Made by a program: the position numbers and the translations under genes. The notes under the pieces were generated by a model. The model saw nothing but the letters and a program-made list of their open reading frames with translations, had not been told where the DNA came from and searched no databases. A stretch of 64,000 nt of DNA from Atopsyche davidsoni (Eukaryota > Arthropoda > Insecta > Trichoptera > Hydrobiosidae), in the NCBI GenBank assembly GCA_022113835.1, contig JAILWY010000016.1:7037501-7101500 (forward strand). Direction: 5' to 3'. Each line of letters starts with the position of its first letter. Positions within the stretch are counted from its first letter, which is position 1. This document shows, piece after piece, positions 1-13,800 of this stretch.

Positions 1-261
1 CGAAATGTGAAAGTGCCTTTCATCTATTATAATCTTATTTATTACGGCCGAATTGAGGAGAATGGCCAAGGATAGGAATATATTAGACGAAAAGGTCACA
101 AACCTCGCACGAGGAGAGGGAATAGAAGAAGAAGAACTGATTACTTTTATTTATTGAAAAAAGGTTATTAATTAATGAGAGCTTATACTTTTACAATGTG
201 AGATCTTCAATCTATCTACAATTCCCAATAAAGCCATGCAAATATAATTTTTGAGACTCAC

Positions 262-842
262 ACTCCAATAACGCCTGCGCTGTCTCCGAAGAAGTCCTTC
301 CTGAGCACGCGTTTGTAGTGGTGCAGGGAGGGCATGGAGGGCCGGTGGGGCAGAACTTCTTCCCGACGGAAGGCCGTCTCGATGTCCTCGGGGGCGAAGG
401 CGAACACCAGGTCCGGGTGACCCAGCAGGCCGCCCACGCGCACCACCCGCCCGTACTGCGCGTGGAGGGAGCGCATCACTACGTCCAGCTGGTCTATCTT
501 GTACTGCCCTGCAAACGCGGCACGATCAAACAGACCGGCATCGATCGGTATTCACATCGCTTCAACGTTATCAAACGCGCTAAATTGTGACTTTTCATAC
601 AGAAGAGTATCCTACTTTTGATTAAGTCAAATGATGTGACGCAGTAGTTGATCGGGAGAGTAGCTGTACTCACCGATGATGGGGGCGAACCTCCAGGAGT
701 TGCCCACGATGGGCAGCTGGCGGGGGCCGGGCACCAGGTTGTAGGGGCGCGGCCACGCCTCGACCCCCGACTCGGCCGCAGACAGCGCGGGCGCGAAGCT
801 GCAGCGCCGCGCCGCGCTCAGCACCGCGGACTTGGCTGACAT
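262..842 (-). CDS. Mitochondrial-clan cytochrome P450, CYP301/CYP49-like (N-terminal two exons, partial)
   Basis: Two exons are visible. Exon 1 is 842-674 (donor GTGAGT) and exon 2 is 508-262 (acceptor TTTGCAG, donor GTGTGAG or GTGAGT); they join in frame as ...PIIG-QYKIDQLD.... The protein begins MSAKSAVLSAARR, a basic, hydroxylated stretch without acidic residues, as expected of a mitochondrial presequence. The P450 proline hinge RPYNLVPGPRQLPIVGNSWR follows. Exon 2 carries GGLLGHPDLVF and LPHRPSMPSL, typical of the insect mitochondrial P450s CYP301A1 and CYP49A1. The haem-binding cysteine and I-helix would lie in exons left of the window. I prefer the ATG at 842; in-frame ATGs at 890 and 878 would add a short N-terminal extension. 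Family knowledge: CYP301A1 is linked to cuticle formation in flies. Choosing between CYP301 and CYP49 needs the missing exons. Confidence 0.88.
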
Positions 843-3800
843 ACTGACACTTCCTGATTCAAATCGAAATCGTACCATTACTGCCAACATTCACTACCAC
901 CATGAAAGACGTCTGAATCTTCATCTTCTTCATCTTGCTTAGCATTCAAAAATTGTAACCTTGAATAGTATCTTTTTATCAATATTACTTGCTTTCAAAT
1001 CCAATTGTACAATTATTTTAAGCTAACATTGTTGATATCGCGATAAAGCAAATGAGAGTATTTATTGATGAATAAAAATTAAATAAAAAATTTCACCCAG
1101 GAACGTTGGATGTACAAAAAACTAGGCTCCCGTCCTTTATAATTGATTAAAAAATATTTGATAGACATTGTATTCAACACTAAATATGTTGTAATGTTGG
1201 CAATTGGGATCGATAGTTATACACATTTCAGTAGTGTAGATACTAAAGGCTCTGTACAACTGAATATGAGTCATGATACTTTATTGCTTCTATCTTTCGT
1301 TAAATTGATTAAAAAGACAATATTATATGCCTAAATATTATCCCTTAAAACTTTATTTATACACCGCATATCTTGGACATGTATGTTTGATGTAAGATTT
1401 CTAATGTTTTATTTTGATTTTTTTAGATATCGTTTTTGTAAACGTTAAGTGTTCATGTTTTAAACAGAATTATTAATAATACAGTCAATTAAAAAAATAT
1501 ATAATATATTGAGTCTACACAAATCATTATTTTATCTCGTAGGTGCGGCCTTAATGTCAGATGTGAAAAATATTGCCCAAGTGGACACTCCAAATGTATA
1601 TTTTTTTTTAATAGCTGTTACTTAAGGGATATATCAAAATGTTCGTATAATTTCAATAAACCATTATTTTTTCTCGAGATTTCGTATATCGTATTGCTTC
1701 TTCTCGTTCTCGAGATTATAAATCACGATGTGTTATTAGTTATAAAAGTAAAATATATAATCGCACGGAGCTTCGTTGTAAAAAATACAAAACACTTACA
1801 TTTCTCATTTCAGCCAAAAATCTAAGCTTTAATTCGAAATTAATCGTTTCTTTTGTAATATAATCTTATAACGCTTATCTATTTGTTTCGTTTTTACTTT
1901 GCGGTATCAAAATCTTAAGCCTTATAAATTATAAACCGCAAACACGCATAAGAGCCAAATAAAAACCAATTTTTAACATTCACATTGACATTTCCAGTTT
2001 TAAATAACCGTTAAACATATTATGCCAACATGAACTTAATGTGTAATGTTGAAACTACAATTAAAGCTAACTATTGGTAATACACTTTTTGTAATATTTA
2101 ATTAGAAATTTCACACCCAATCCACTTATAAAAATGAAGAGTAATGTATCAGTGCTCTATTTCGACCAAAGCTAATCAGTTTATTGCGATGCCATATTTA
2201 ATTAGTATTGCTGAGTTTTTATTATAAAAACGCACATAAAACATTAATAACCAACTTGATGGAATAACTGCTCCTGGATAGAATCGCCATTTATCTCAGT
2301 TATTTCATATTACTGGTGTATGCAGGCGGTAATAAATTGTGTTTCGAAAACGTTTGACTTGAACCATTCGCAGTTAGCTCGGAGGCTTGCTGACTTAACG
2401 ACACGACCGGTGCGAGATTAAAGGCATTAGGTGTTATATCGTTTGATAATTTTGTTACAAGATTTCAGTCAGAGCTCATACATTATTATAGCAACCCACA
2501 ACCCACTTTAAATAGTGAGGTTGATTGATGTGGTAGTATTCAGATTTTAGCCGTTTCATCATTTTATATTCATGGTTATTACTAACCTAGTCACTGCCTT
2601 TTGAAATAAAACACACTTTTCGCCTTATGTTTACACTTGGATTTTTTTTATTTATAGTGTGACCGTTCCGATCACACTCGATCAAGAACTTCGACTATGA
2701 CGAGCAAAAACATCAATCATCAATACCGGGTATATCGAAGATGTCAAATTCAAAACGTAAAAAATAACTTAGTTTTATTATGCTGTATAATAATAATAAT
2801 TAATATTAATTTAAAATTATCGTGGTTGTTGATAATCTAGCGTGATTCCAAATTAGCAGTAAAACACGTATAGCAAATATAAATAGTATTTATATTTGTT
2901 ATTTTAAAAGATTTCATTATATTTATTGATAAATCTAGTTTTCTTTAATTTGACATTTATAGCCTTAAAGGTTGGCGGCATTGATTTCATTAGGAATGTA
3001 AAAAAAAACACACGATAAACTAGTTACACATTGCAAATTATCTTTTTTGTTTCACGCCGCCACTGTCCCCAATTCCACGTTTTTTCTTCTCCTTTCTCTA
3101 GAGACGGATGAAGCCATCGGCTAGCCGTGTCGCAAGCAAAGCGAGAGTGACCGGCACCAGGGTTGCCACACAATCAATTGTATCGATTAAATAATAAATA
3201 GATTACAAGATTAATAGGTTATGATTTTGCAGTCAATCGCAATGAAGAAATAGCCTTTCGTTTTCATTTTTTTTCTTTTAATAATATGTAATTTTATTAC
3301 ATGTAGTATATATATATTTTGTTATTATTATTTTTTTTCTTTCAGTTTTTAGTATTATTAATAGCTTGGTCTGTTTTGACTAAATTCGTGTTCAGCTGTA
3401 ATTAAGACCTGCATTTTATATGTATTGATTCAAATTAAATTTTATTCATTAAAAAAACTTAACCTCCTTAACTCAATAATTATTTCTTTTGTTCGAGTTA
3501 TTAAGTTGTAGAATTTTACTTTAAAATTTTTCTCGGAGCCTACCGAACAATTTTTATGAATTTAAGATTCTACAATTTGTGTCAATGATTTTCAGTAGTT
3601 TACACTATTTCTGTCGATGTTCTTAGGAAGTCGCGTTCGGTCAGCCCTGGCCGAGGTGGAGCGATCGTGCATTGCCGCGCGGCCGGTGGCCGTGACCTTA
3701 TTGCGGGCCGCGGCTGTCTTCCTCTTGTCGCCAATTACATAAGCGGCCGTCGGTGCGGCCCGAGTTCGTTTTCCCTTCCACGTGGTTATCTGTCACAATC

Positions 3801-6800
3801 GATTTAATATGCGGAGTTTGGAACGCGGATAGCTGTGTAGTTGGCGTGAATTCTATGACTCGCTTAGCTCGTCGGTGTCACAACACTATTCTTGTGATTT
3901 ATTTGATCCTCGTAAATCGACTGCATAATGATGGGTGTTTGAGATATTATGGATAGTAACAAAAATTGGTCAAACAGGCTCAAAGGACTATATCATTATT
4001 TGAGTATTTTTAAATATTAGATAAAAAATATGCCACCGTGTACGCAGGAATCTCTTTAATATTGTTAAGTTACCATATATGGTTCGTTTGTATTTGTAAT
4101 ATATTATGTTGGATTCGCGTTCAAACGAGATGCTAATGTTTCTAATTTCACGGGAGAGACCCGCTCAATAACACAATTCGCAAATTTATTAACAATAAGG
4201 TCACACCTGAGAAAAGTAGGCAATATTATTTAATTTATTGGGATAATTTATTCATATTATTCACAGAGCTCTAATTATATATTCTCTTCATATGTAATGA
4301 GGTTTTTGAACTTTGAATATTAACATTATGAGCATATTAAATAATTCATAGAAAGTATAGTTCCATAAGTTATAAATACACGCTTTTGTTCTCAAATGCC
4401 ATGCTCGAATTATGCAAATTCACTTGCATAATTGCTTGAATAGTGGTGCACATGGGCCGCAGGGCGCGTGACCTTGGGCCGCTCCATCCAGCGAGAGTTA
4501 TCGACGGAACCTTGTAATGAAATCAAAAGTGGCTTTACTTTTTTATAATTGTCATTGTTGATATAGCCTTTTAAGTATTTGACGTCTCTTCAGTTTATTT
4601 TGACAATTTATACATGTTTGCATAACGATTTTTTTAACAGTGTCTTAATTTTTATTATTTAATATTTTAAATAAGATTTGTTTTTGAATTATCCCACCTC
4701 TCTGTTTGTTGATGATCATTATATTTTTTCGTCGGGTTTATTTAGACGTCACACTATTGAGAATCTTGGATTTTCTTTAAATAATTTTAATTTAGCGAAG
4801 TGCTCTTTAACTATTTGGTAAAAAAAATTATAGCAGAATTTTATAAATTAAAAATATGATGCAATAGTTTAGCATTTTCTAGATACTAAGCGTGCATTTA
4901 TTATATCCAGATAGGCTTCTAAAAACAAGCAAGCCAACAAACTGATTGACATATTGAGGACACCCTCATACATTCTAATGTCACAGTCACAAGTCAAGCA
5001 CCCCAAAGTAAATAACACTTTTTATGCTTACAAAAGCCACGAGTTAACCTTGGTTTATCTTTCATTTAAAAAAATATTATACTATATGATTGTATAACCT
5101 CTACTGTATAATAATATTGAGATCGTCTTAGCTTTACTACGAGCTCGCTTTGCATCTTACCATTAACCTTATATTTTAAAACCTGGTGCAGTGTGTTATT
5201 ATTTAAATCCATATTTTATCGGTTTCACCGCTTTCACGTTGGCATTATCAAACTGAGTTGAACATATATTATCTTTAAATCTCGCAGTTTTTATTTCAAA
5301 TTGTTATATTAATTTCAAGCAATATAATTGTTATTTTTTATTTGTTGTGTGCTTATAGCATATCGATGAAAGCGTTAACTTGAAACACTTAAATCTGATA
5401 ATTTGTGCGATTTTTCCGTTCGTTTGGATGCGTCGTCAATTGATTATTTATAACGATGTCTTCAATTGTAATACATGTTATGATGGTTTTTGATATCAGC
5501 GTAGTCAGTCTCTGCAGTAGGGACTTACGTTTCCCATGCTTTGGTGGCACATTTCTTACATGGGGGGGTATTACGACACGTCGTCCACGACACTGGCGCG
5601 CGCGGCCGTGACGGGGCGTGTGAAGCGTTTAGGAAGTATTTCGGAAGTGAGTCGCCATTGCGAAACGAACCGAGCCAACGATGCTCCACTTGTCCATTTC
5701 CGAATTCACTTTTCTCTTGTGCGTGCCGTTCTTCACGAACTTGCGTGTTGCGTTGCTTGCAGCTAATCACTGCACTGTACACGTCATTTATGCTCAACTC
5801 TGCATAAGCTGTTGGATTCGTCGCACTCTTTTAGAAAAATTGTTATTTTTTTCATCGTGGTGTCGGTGAAAAGTACTAAAAATTAAAATGCCGCTATCAA
5901 CTAATTTAAAAAAAATAGGTTTATTTTTTATAACGTTTAATTGGATCGTTTTTAAATTTCCTTTAAGCATTTTAAAATTTTACTTTGGATTTCGAAATTT
6001 GTATGATTCTGATACTCAAGAGTGACACATTCTTGTTTAAACCCAGCTAATTGTACTTCAGTTATGCGTAAAATAAAAAATAAATATGTTTGAAATTTAT
6101 TTGCAAATACGCAATAATAGTTTATTTTGATCGGTTTGATATATTTTAAATGTGAAAACTACTTCATTTTTAAGTAGGAAATAAATTAAAAAGTAATTTT
6201 GTTGCCATGATATTTGCAAAATATTTGATATGTCGATCAGCTGTTCTTGTGATGAAACTTCCTTTTTATGCGACAACCGATAAAACAAACTTGTTGATCA
6301 TGCGTATTGGGATTTCCATTTGAAATTAATATCATGTAAAATATTTTTTTTTCTGATTCTACATATTTGAATATGTAAAATCACAGCACAGCATTCTATC
6401 TGTGTATGTTATGATAAGATTTTAAATAAATATCTCTACTTTTCAAATATGTAAAAAAAATGGTACTTATTATGTATTATCATATTTTTTACAACTCTAT
6501 GACAGCATCTCAATCTTGGATAGTTGAATACTTCCTAGTTGTGGTTCTTATGTATTAAATATATTTTAGCGTGAAAGTGTTTGAAGACGTTTTATCTTAG
6601 CCGTGTTGTCATTCTCGTACTTACTAAGCAGAGTTTTCAATTGGAAAATGTGTCGTCCCTCCTCACGGGGCAGCCCGGAGAGGTCGAGAGTTCCTCCGAG
6701 CACGGCTAATCACGCCGGATGACGCACGTCGGTGGGAGTTCGGGGATCAGAAGGAAGTAGTCGTATATTTGTAACGGCTCTGATCTTAAACGCTTGCGTT

Positions 6801-7590
6801 TCATAATTCTCAAAAACCCTTTCACTTGACGTCGATTTTCGATCGGCACACTTTTTTAATCGTTCTTGATTACGATTATATTCAATAATATATTTTTTTT
6901 AACTTTTGAAACCTACTGCTGTGCCGTGTTAATTATTATAATTATATTTTATTTGTATGTTAAATGGATATAATCAATTTATATAATTAAGGTTTTTTTT
7001 TATTTAGTAAAATTTTAAGCTTGTCTTATGGAATTTATATCCGGAATCCGTAAAAAAATTTAGTTAACCAATGTGAAATTTCCAAAAAAATCCCTTAAAT
7101 AATAATTACCGAAAAAAATGCAATACGAACTTGATAAATGGCAAAGAAAACCCGAAGAAGATGATACATTAAGTATGTCACAGAGTTCTGCATTAAACAA
7201 CTCTCATGACCCCATACACATTCATGAAATATTAAAAATTGTAATGTGAAAAAGAATAATTTAATAATCTACAGTAATCTTCAGTAAATCAAGTAGATTC
7301 TGTTATATCTTCTTAGCTTGAATTATTAATTTAATTTGTGAAACACGTCATAGTATAATATGTTGGTACATATTTTCAAACAGGATTAATTGATGTGTTT
7401 GTAAATAAACATGCCCTCTACCATCTACGCCTCACTGTTAATCTACCACAAAATCTTAAATCTGAAATTCCACCGGTTCAAAACATCCCGCACGTTCCGA
7501 ATTAAAATATCTGAAAACTCCACCGAATAAACAATAAACAACTGGCCGCTACAGTTTACACTATTCCAAACATAGCACAGTCGAAATAAA
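843..7590. other. Gene-free AT-rich stretch upstream of the P450
   Basis: No exon with plausible splice sites or a recognisable protein was found on either strand. The stretch is AT-rich with poly-T/poly-A runs. It is broken by short GC-rich patches at about 3600-3765, 4440-4500, 5530-5680 and 6650-6760. Open frames here are short and non-homologous by eye. The promoter of the leftward P450 should lie just right of 842, but no clear TATA box was seen. Confidence 0.6.
4408..4433. repeat. Short perfect inverted repeat containing an octamer-like motif
   Basis: Arms AATTATGCAA (4408-4417) and TTGCATAATT (4424-4433) are exact reverse complements around a 6 bp spacer. The left arm plus spacer contains ATGCAAAT, the octamer recognised by POU-domain factors. 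A regulatory role is only suggested by the motif. Confidence 0.5.
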
Positions 7591-7599
7591 CATTCGCGC

Positions 7600-7810
7600 A
7601 AGTGTACTGGACTCGTACCGTTTGTATGCGCGGTGGACTCGACCAGTGCGCCGGACTGGACTGACTCGTCGCCACTCGTCCCTGCGGACACTGCCAGCCC
7701 CTGGGGCTCCCTCGCAGGCTCCGAGGAGATGGAAGGCTCTGCCCCCACCCCTGGCGCCCCCCCCCCTGCCCCGTGTGCTCGCGCGCGTCACTGCTCTACC
7801 ACGCTTGAAC
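7600..7810. other. Isolated GC-rich patch with spurious open frames
   Basis: About 200 bp of GC-rich sequence sits in an AT-rich background, with a run of C residues near 7758-7767 and CpG-rich flanks. Open frames exist on both strands. The longest leftward one (7748-7443) has no ATG at its start and no matching neighbouring exon, so I do not call a gene. A CpG-rich regulatory patch or untranslated first exon would also fit. Confidence 0.4.
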
Positions 7811-10800
7811 TAATGAAAATCGTTTCTCAAATGTATACCTAATACACTCAAATAGTAACGATTTATTGAAATTATTAATGTTTTCGCTATCATTAAAATA
7901 ACAACACAGAACTGCTTGAAACCGACATCCACCGGCTACAATTATGAAGGTTAATTGTTTATTGGACTTTTTATGTAAACGTGTGCTTTAAATGATAGAG
8001 AATAAACGAGTATTTGTTATTCTTCTTTCAGTGCACCTATAACTTAACTTGTTCGGTGATTTACGTTTTCATATCGAGTATTTTTTTAATTCCGCCTTTG
8101 TTTATACAGCAAGTACTCACAAGCCTGTCGTGGGCAGCAACGTGCTATTAAACAAGATGTGTCGACAGGTAGTCCACTTTTACTCCGCGCTGCTCAAGCT
8201 ATCGAGTATTGCGGCGGTGACATATTTGCACTGTCATTGACAAATTTGATCATATACCTGAAACTATATGATTTTTTTGCTTGTGTATGCCCTATTTTCT
8301 GCGCCATTATTTTTATATAATAAATAACGTGTTTTAAAATAAGAGTATATGAGAAAAAAAAAAGTGTCAAAATGATTTGCTACCGTTTGCACTGCCTGCC
8401 CTCTAAGGGTGATGGTGCTTGGATTTCATATATAATAAACAGCATTATTGTCTGCGATGCAGCTGTTGTGCTACACGTATATGCGGTTGATTAGACGAGC
8501 ACTGCTTCGGCTGCTTTTATTGCTGCCTGTGATCTCGATCCTGCCTCCATCGCTTCTCGCAATCCTCGCACACCACCTCCCTGTTAGAAAACAGTCCGAA
8601 AACTTTGTTACGTATAAGCTACTGGTACTCCGTTGGTAGGCCACGCCCGTGTGCCTGAGCCCATCTTCTGAATTTTCTTTGTTTTCTCGGAGGTAAACCA
8701 TGATGATTACGTATATCTCGTGTCACACGTGAGTTGTCTTCCGTGCGTGTCTGCAGCGTTATAAACCATAACAGGTATTCATATCGATCGGGCCAGGTGA
8801 ACATTATTGGTTCTGGAAGTCTTACATCACTGTGCACGGACCAGAACTATGCGGCTTTTCCGACTTCCGCCCCCTTTTTCATGTTAATTTTGCATTATTT
8901 GATGTACGCTCGCTAATGAAATGGGAAAGTTTGCATAATCAGATTTAATCAATGTATCACATGTGTAGTACAATGTTGGTATCTCTCAAATCGATTAACA
9001 TTAAAATACGAGTCTTGAAATTTAGAAACAGTTATTATCGAGGATTATATGTTGAGAAAAATCTTTGCAATTTCATCGGCAAACCTAACGTTTAGGTTAT
9101 AAATCAGGACAACTGAGACATATAGTTTTAATTAGATATAAAAGTTGATCTTTTATTTCACACCAAGTCGAAAAATGCAGCTCGTATTAACATGAACATT
9201 AATCTCTTTTATGTAGAAAGCCATCCACCGTAATGATCGGATTGAATAAACTGTCAGCCTTCATCTGGTGACTTTTAGATGATGGAATTTTATTGTAATA
9301 TTTATTCGATAATATAGGATTTAATTATTTAATAGGTGCAAATTTAAGCAGATGATTAGCTTGAGTAAGCCTGTTCAGGTAAATAAGTTGTGACATTCCA
9401 AATGAAGCCAGTCGTCATCAATTACACGTTGGCTTGTAAAAGGTAAAGTCGTATCATTGTGTGTTGTGCAATCTTTGGTATATAAAGCACCAGAATGTAA
9501 TGAATATTACAACCAGAACCTTACCCAACAGACAGTTGTCCAATTATCATATATATTGTTTTATCACATCACACAAAACATTCCTTTGTTGGCTTAGATT
9601 TAAAAATGCTACTTCTTTTATTGATAAATTATGTAGATAACAAACTTTCGGGCTTATTTGAAGGTTAGGTCATTTGACAGCATTATACCATTGGGTGTTG
9701 GCGACATGCACAGCAGGGACTTCGTCACGAATTTTAAAATCTCCGATTAAGTAACCTAATAAAACAAATCTGTTTTTTTTTCTATATATATATATAAAGT
9801 TTTCCTCATTTTTACAAGTAGAAAAATAAATTTATCACCGTGCCTGCAGATAAATTAACTGACATTCAAACAAAACAAACACTTATCAATTCAGTGTGCC
9901 CAATGCACAGATTAAAGGGCTCCCACCATTTCGCCTGTGCCAAGTTCTCTTCATAATTTATTGGCTATTTGTTGAGTCTTAGTATCGAACTTGCGAGATG
10001 TTATATTCTCAGGCATTTGATGTTTCAATAGTTTATGTTTTCGTATGCAAATACCAACACGTTTTACATATTATATTTTATATTTTTACTGCGATGTTTT
10101 TAAATCCATTCTGAATTATCTAGCTTTGCTCGCTCTACAAACGTGTTTGGAACGTGACAACACTCTTATATCATTGCTGTTAACTCCTTTCAGGATACCA
10201 CGTTTGACTAAGTGCTTTGTACATTCTTTATAGAATCAGACGCACAATAGGATATAGTTAAACCAAGGTGCCCAGAAATTCTTAAATTGGTAATAGTAAA
10301 GGTAGAATTATTTTCGTATTGGTTGTTATCAGTGATGGGGAAAGTACTGAATTATTTGGCCTAGCCACATTCTTTAATTAGTTAAATTCTATCGGTGTAC
10401 TTCATAGAGCTAATCTTCGTACAGAAACATAATTCATAAACGGGTTTCAATATTTTATTAATATATTTATTTTAGATATACTTAAACGAAAGAATACACT
10501 GTTAAATTTGAAGTATTTCGCTATATTCGGTATATTGTTTACATCAGTTTTAAATCAAATGACACACAACCCGACTTTTTTTTGGATATTTCCTAAATTT
10601 AGTATTAAAGCTTACTTTGTTTTTATTCATTCTATTTTATGTTACCATATTTAGTGTGTGGATAAAAATATAATCGAAACAGAACATATTCTTCGATGCT
10701 TACTTTCGTTACCCTTTTCCATGTCTTATCTATCGACCGGAGATTCATTTTAAGTCCCACAAAAGAGAGGTTTTTTCATTTAAGGAAAATTCCACTACCT

Positions 10801-13800
10801 GACCTCCCGTTTGCTCTATAGGATTAATTTATTTTATATTTAGCTCAAATTGAGAGTTTTTTTTATCTTACTATGTGTTCTTACATCTATATACTTGCCA
10901 AGTTTGAAACTTTTTCAACTCATGAAGACATATTTATACACATTCACGATTTTAGAAGTACTTTGTTATATCCTAAATTATTATCAAACATAATATTGCA
11001 TAATGAGAACATCTGGGAAGTGAAAAGAGTCGTTCTGCTGTAGAGCCACGCAGTTTGCATTAATATGGCCGGCTGTGTTGAAGGTTAATGGTCGCCGCGT
11101 GTCCCGCCGCCATATTCTCATTTTCACACCTTGTTTGTTTTTCTTGAACTATTTCGGCAACTTTTGATTTAACTTCTAAAGTATTCTCCCAGCGTCAGCC
11201 TTGGAACCTGCGGTCGGTCACCTCTCCATCTCAAAGTTTAAAGTTTAATGGAATTCATATCTGGGGAAACCGTATCCCGTTGATCACTCCTAATGTCGTC
11301 CCGGTCGATGGTTTGATTCAAAAGTATTTATCTGGACGTTGTGACATTCAAGAAATCACATCCTATTCCGTAAACGTTTCCGTCAATAAAACGTCAAAAT
11401 TTACCACATCCATGTGTTGGATCTATCGTAAGCAGCTTGAGACTTATACGAGGTATATTCTGAGTTAGATATTCGTAAGCATGTCCACGTTCAATTTGAA
11501 ATACCCCGTGTCTACCTGCAGCAAGTAGACGAATATAATAAACTATAAAAAGCAACAGGGGCATCACAAACGGACGCAATGTGATCTTACGCAGGTACGA
11601 CAGTCGAATGACCTACTTACCTGGTTAAAATTTAAATCTGCCTCTTGTTTACTGTTTTTTCCAAACAGATTTCGTCGCACTCGCGTATCGATGGACAACA
11701 CCGGGCGCGAGAAGCGGTGACAAGACCTCGCCGACAATTCATACCTGCACAGTGGCGCTTGACATACAATCTGCTCGAACAGCCTTCCAAGTTGGAAAAA
11801 ACCACAGAAAACAAAGAATAATTATCTATTTATTGACAGGCGCAAATGTGTCAATCGTAGAGTTATCGTTCAAAATAATTGCTTTAGAAGTATGACGAGG
11901 TACGCTTTTATTATCCCGGCATAGTCTGCGGTCGTTTAACTATTCATAATGGAGAATGCTCATCGAGGAGACACGGTAAAGACAAGTAAATAGTTTCAGT
12001 GATTTGCATTTGAATAGTAATTCCAAGCTTTGGTGTTATCTGATTTCATTAATTTCAATTAACATTTCCTTTTTTTTTAATTAATTTTTCTTGCTAGTGT
12101 TTTCATCTTTATGGTTTCCACGGCAGAATTAAAATAATTTTCCTTTAAATAAACTTCAAAATAATTTTGCGTCAGAAGTATTTATGATCATTCATTCTAC
12201 AAACATCGAGAGACCCGGAAGGCAGGTGTAAATTTATTCACCCACTTACATGTGCTTCGTACAATTGAGGTGTTGCTAGTAAACAATATCCCCAGCAACT
12301 TGTCGCGAGGGACATCACAGTTACACCACACGTGTGAACAGCGTGTTTGCACGTATGTCCTCACAATTTATGATACTAATTTCTGAAATCGTGTGTGAGG
12401 TGCGTTAAGTGCCTTTAAGACCTACATTTATATTTTGAATTCAATAGACCCCAGATCTGTTATCATCATTTGTATTTTGAAAGATTCATACTGATTTCTT
12501 TTATCTACTTACTTTTGACTTATGTCACCATCATGTGTAATCAGCCGTTTATTAGAATTAAAACAGCTTAAAATAAACACTTCTTTACATCGATTTAATC
12601 ATTTCCTTGATTGAATGGTTATACATATATCTTAGAAGATTTTTGTGTCGTTGCACTATTTAAATAGCATGCACATGAATAGTTCTAATATATCTGGATT
12701 ATTTTCTTTAAAACGCAACATATTTAAATTGCATCTTTTCCTATTAAGAGGGTGGCTGGCTTCTCTAACGCGACAAAGGCGTGAATGCATGTCCGTCTGT
12801 ATTGCATAATTCGGGGGACATTTCATCTTCACTACAAAAGTGCATCTTATGCAACGTGCCATGTTTGTGTCTCGCAAAGCCGGCAACTTGTACATGTTTC
12901 AATTAACACTAATGATACGGTTTTAGGTCTAATTTTGATTAATGCGTATCGAATTCAAACGTGACTAGTATCTCTTAATGATAGAAAATAGATTTTTGTA
13001 AGATAACCTGTTTAAGTACAAAGTATTATGGAATAGTATAGAAGGAAATCAAAAAGCAGCTTGACACACATCCGTTTCTTCAAAAAAAAAACAAAAGTTA
13101 TTTTAGAAATACAAAAAAATGCAATAGGACTTTTTTTCGTACTTTGTTATTTGATCTTTAATCTAAAAGTTACCGTACAAATGTATTTTTTAAATGGGAG
13201 TGACTTAATCCAATCAACTTTGATCTCGTTTATTTAAAGTACTCTATTCATCAATATATTTAGAAATAAGTTGTATTCTACTATAGATCGGTTAATATTT
13301 TTATGTTAATTGCGTCCCTTCACTACGGCAGGCTGAGGATTTCAAACGAATGTGGTAAAAGTAGCGATGTTTCCTCTTCTTGAACATTACAAATTTCACA
13401 TTTATAAAATTGTAATAAAATATTGTCATTTGATAGTCGCGTATTCATTATTTTTATTTATTAGATTGAATAATTAAACACGGTCAAATATATTATGATC
13501 ATTACCGCCTGTTAAGTTTTACATCTAAATTTATTTATATACTTATCTTTAATTAACAATTCATATGTCATAATTTTTTTTTATTGAATGGTATAAAATT
13601 TCATACTAGTCTTTTGCCTTGTGCAATAAAAATATCTCATTTTCACGCTTGGTTAATAATTTTTCCATATTTTTTATTAAAATTGTATGTATATTCAAAT
13701 GAGTAAATAAGCGCCACAGTGCAGCCGAACTTTAGCCATTTGTGCAACACCTATAAATTTTATTTTCCTCATAAACTAGCATTTTGAAAAACTAGCCCTG

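Noticed and set aside
7443..7791. Leftward frames of 76-101 codons in a GC-rich patch
   Set aside because: The 101-codon frame starts with GTG; no credible splice-linked partner was found and the frames follow a local GC-rich patch.
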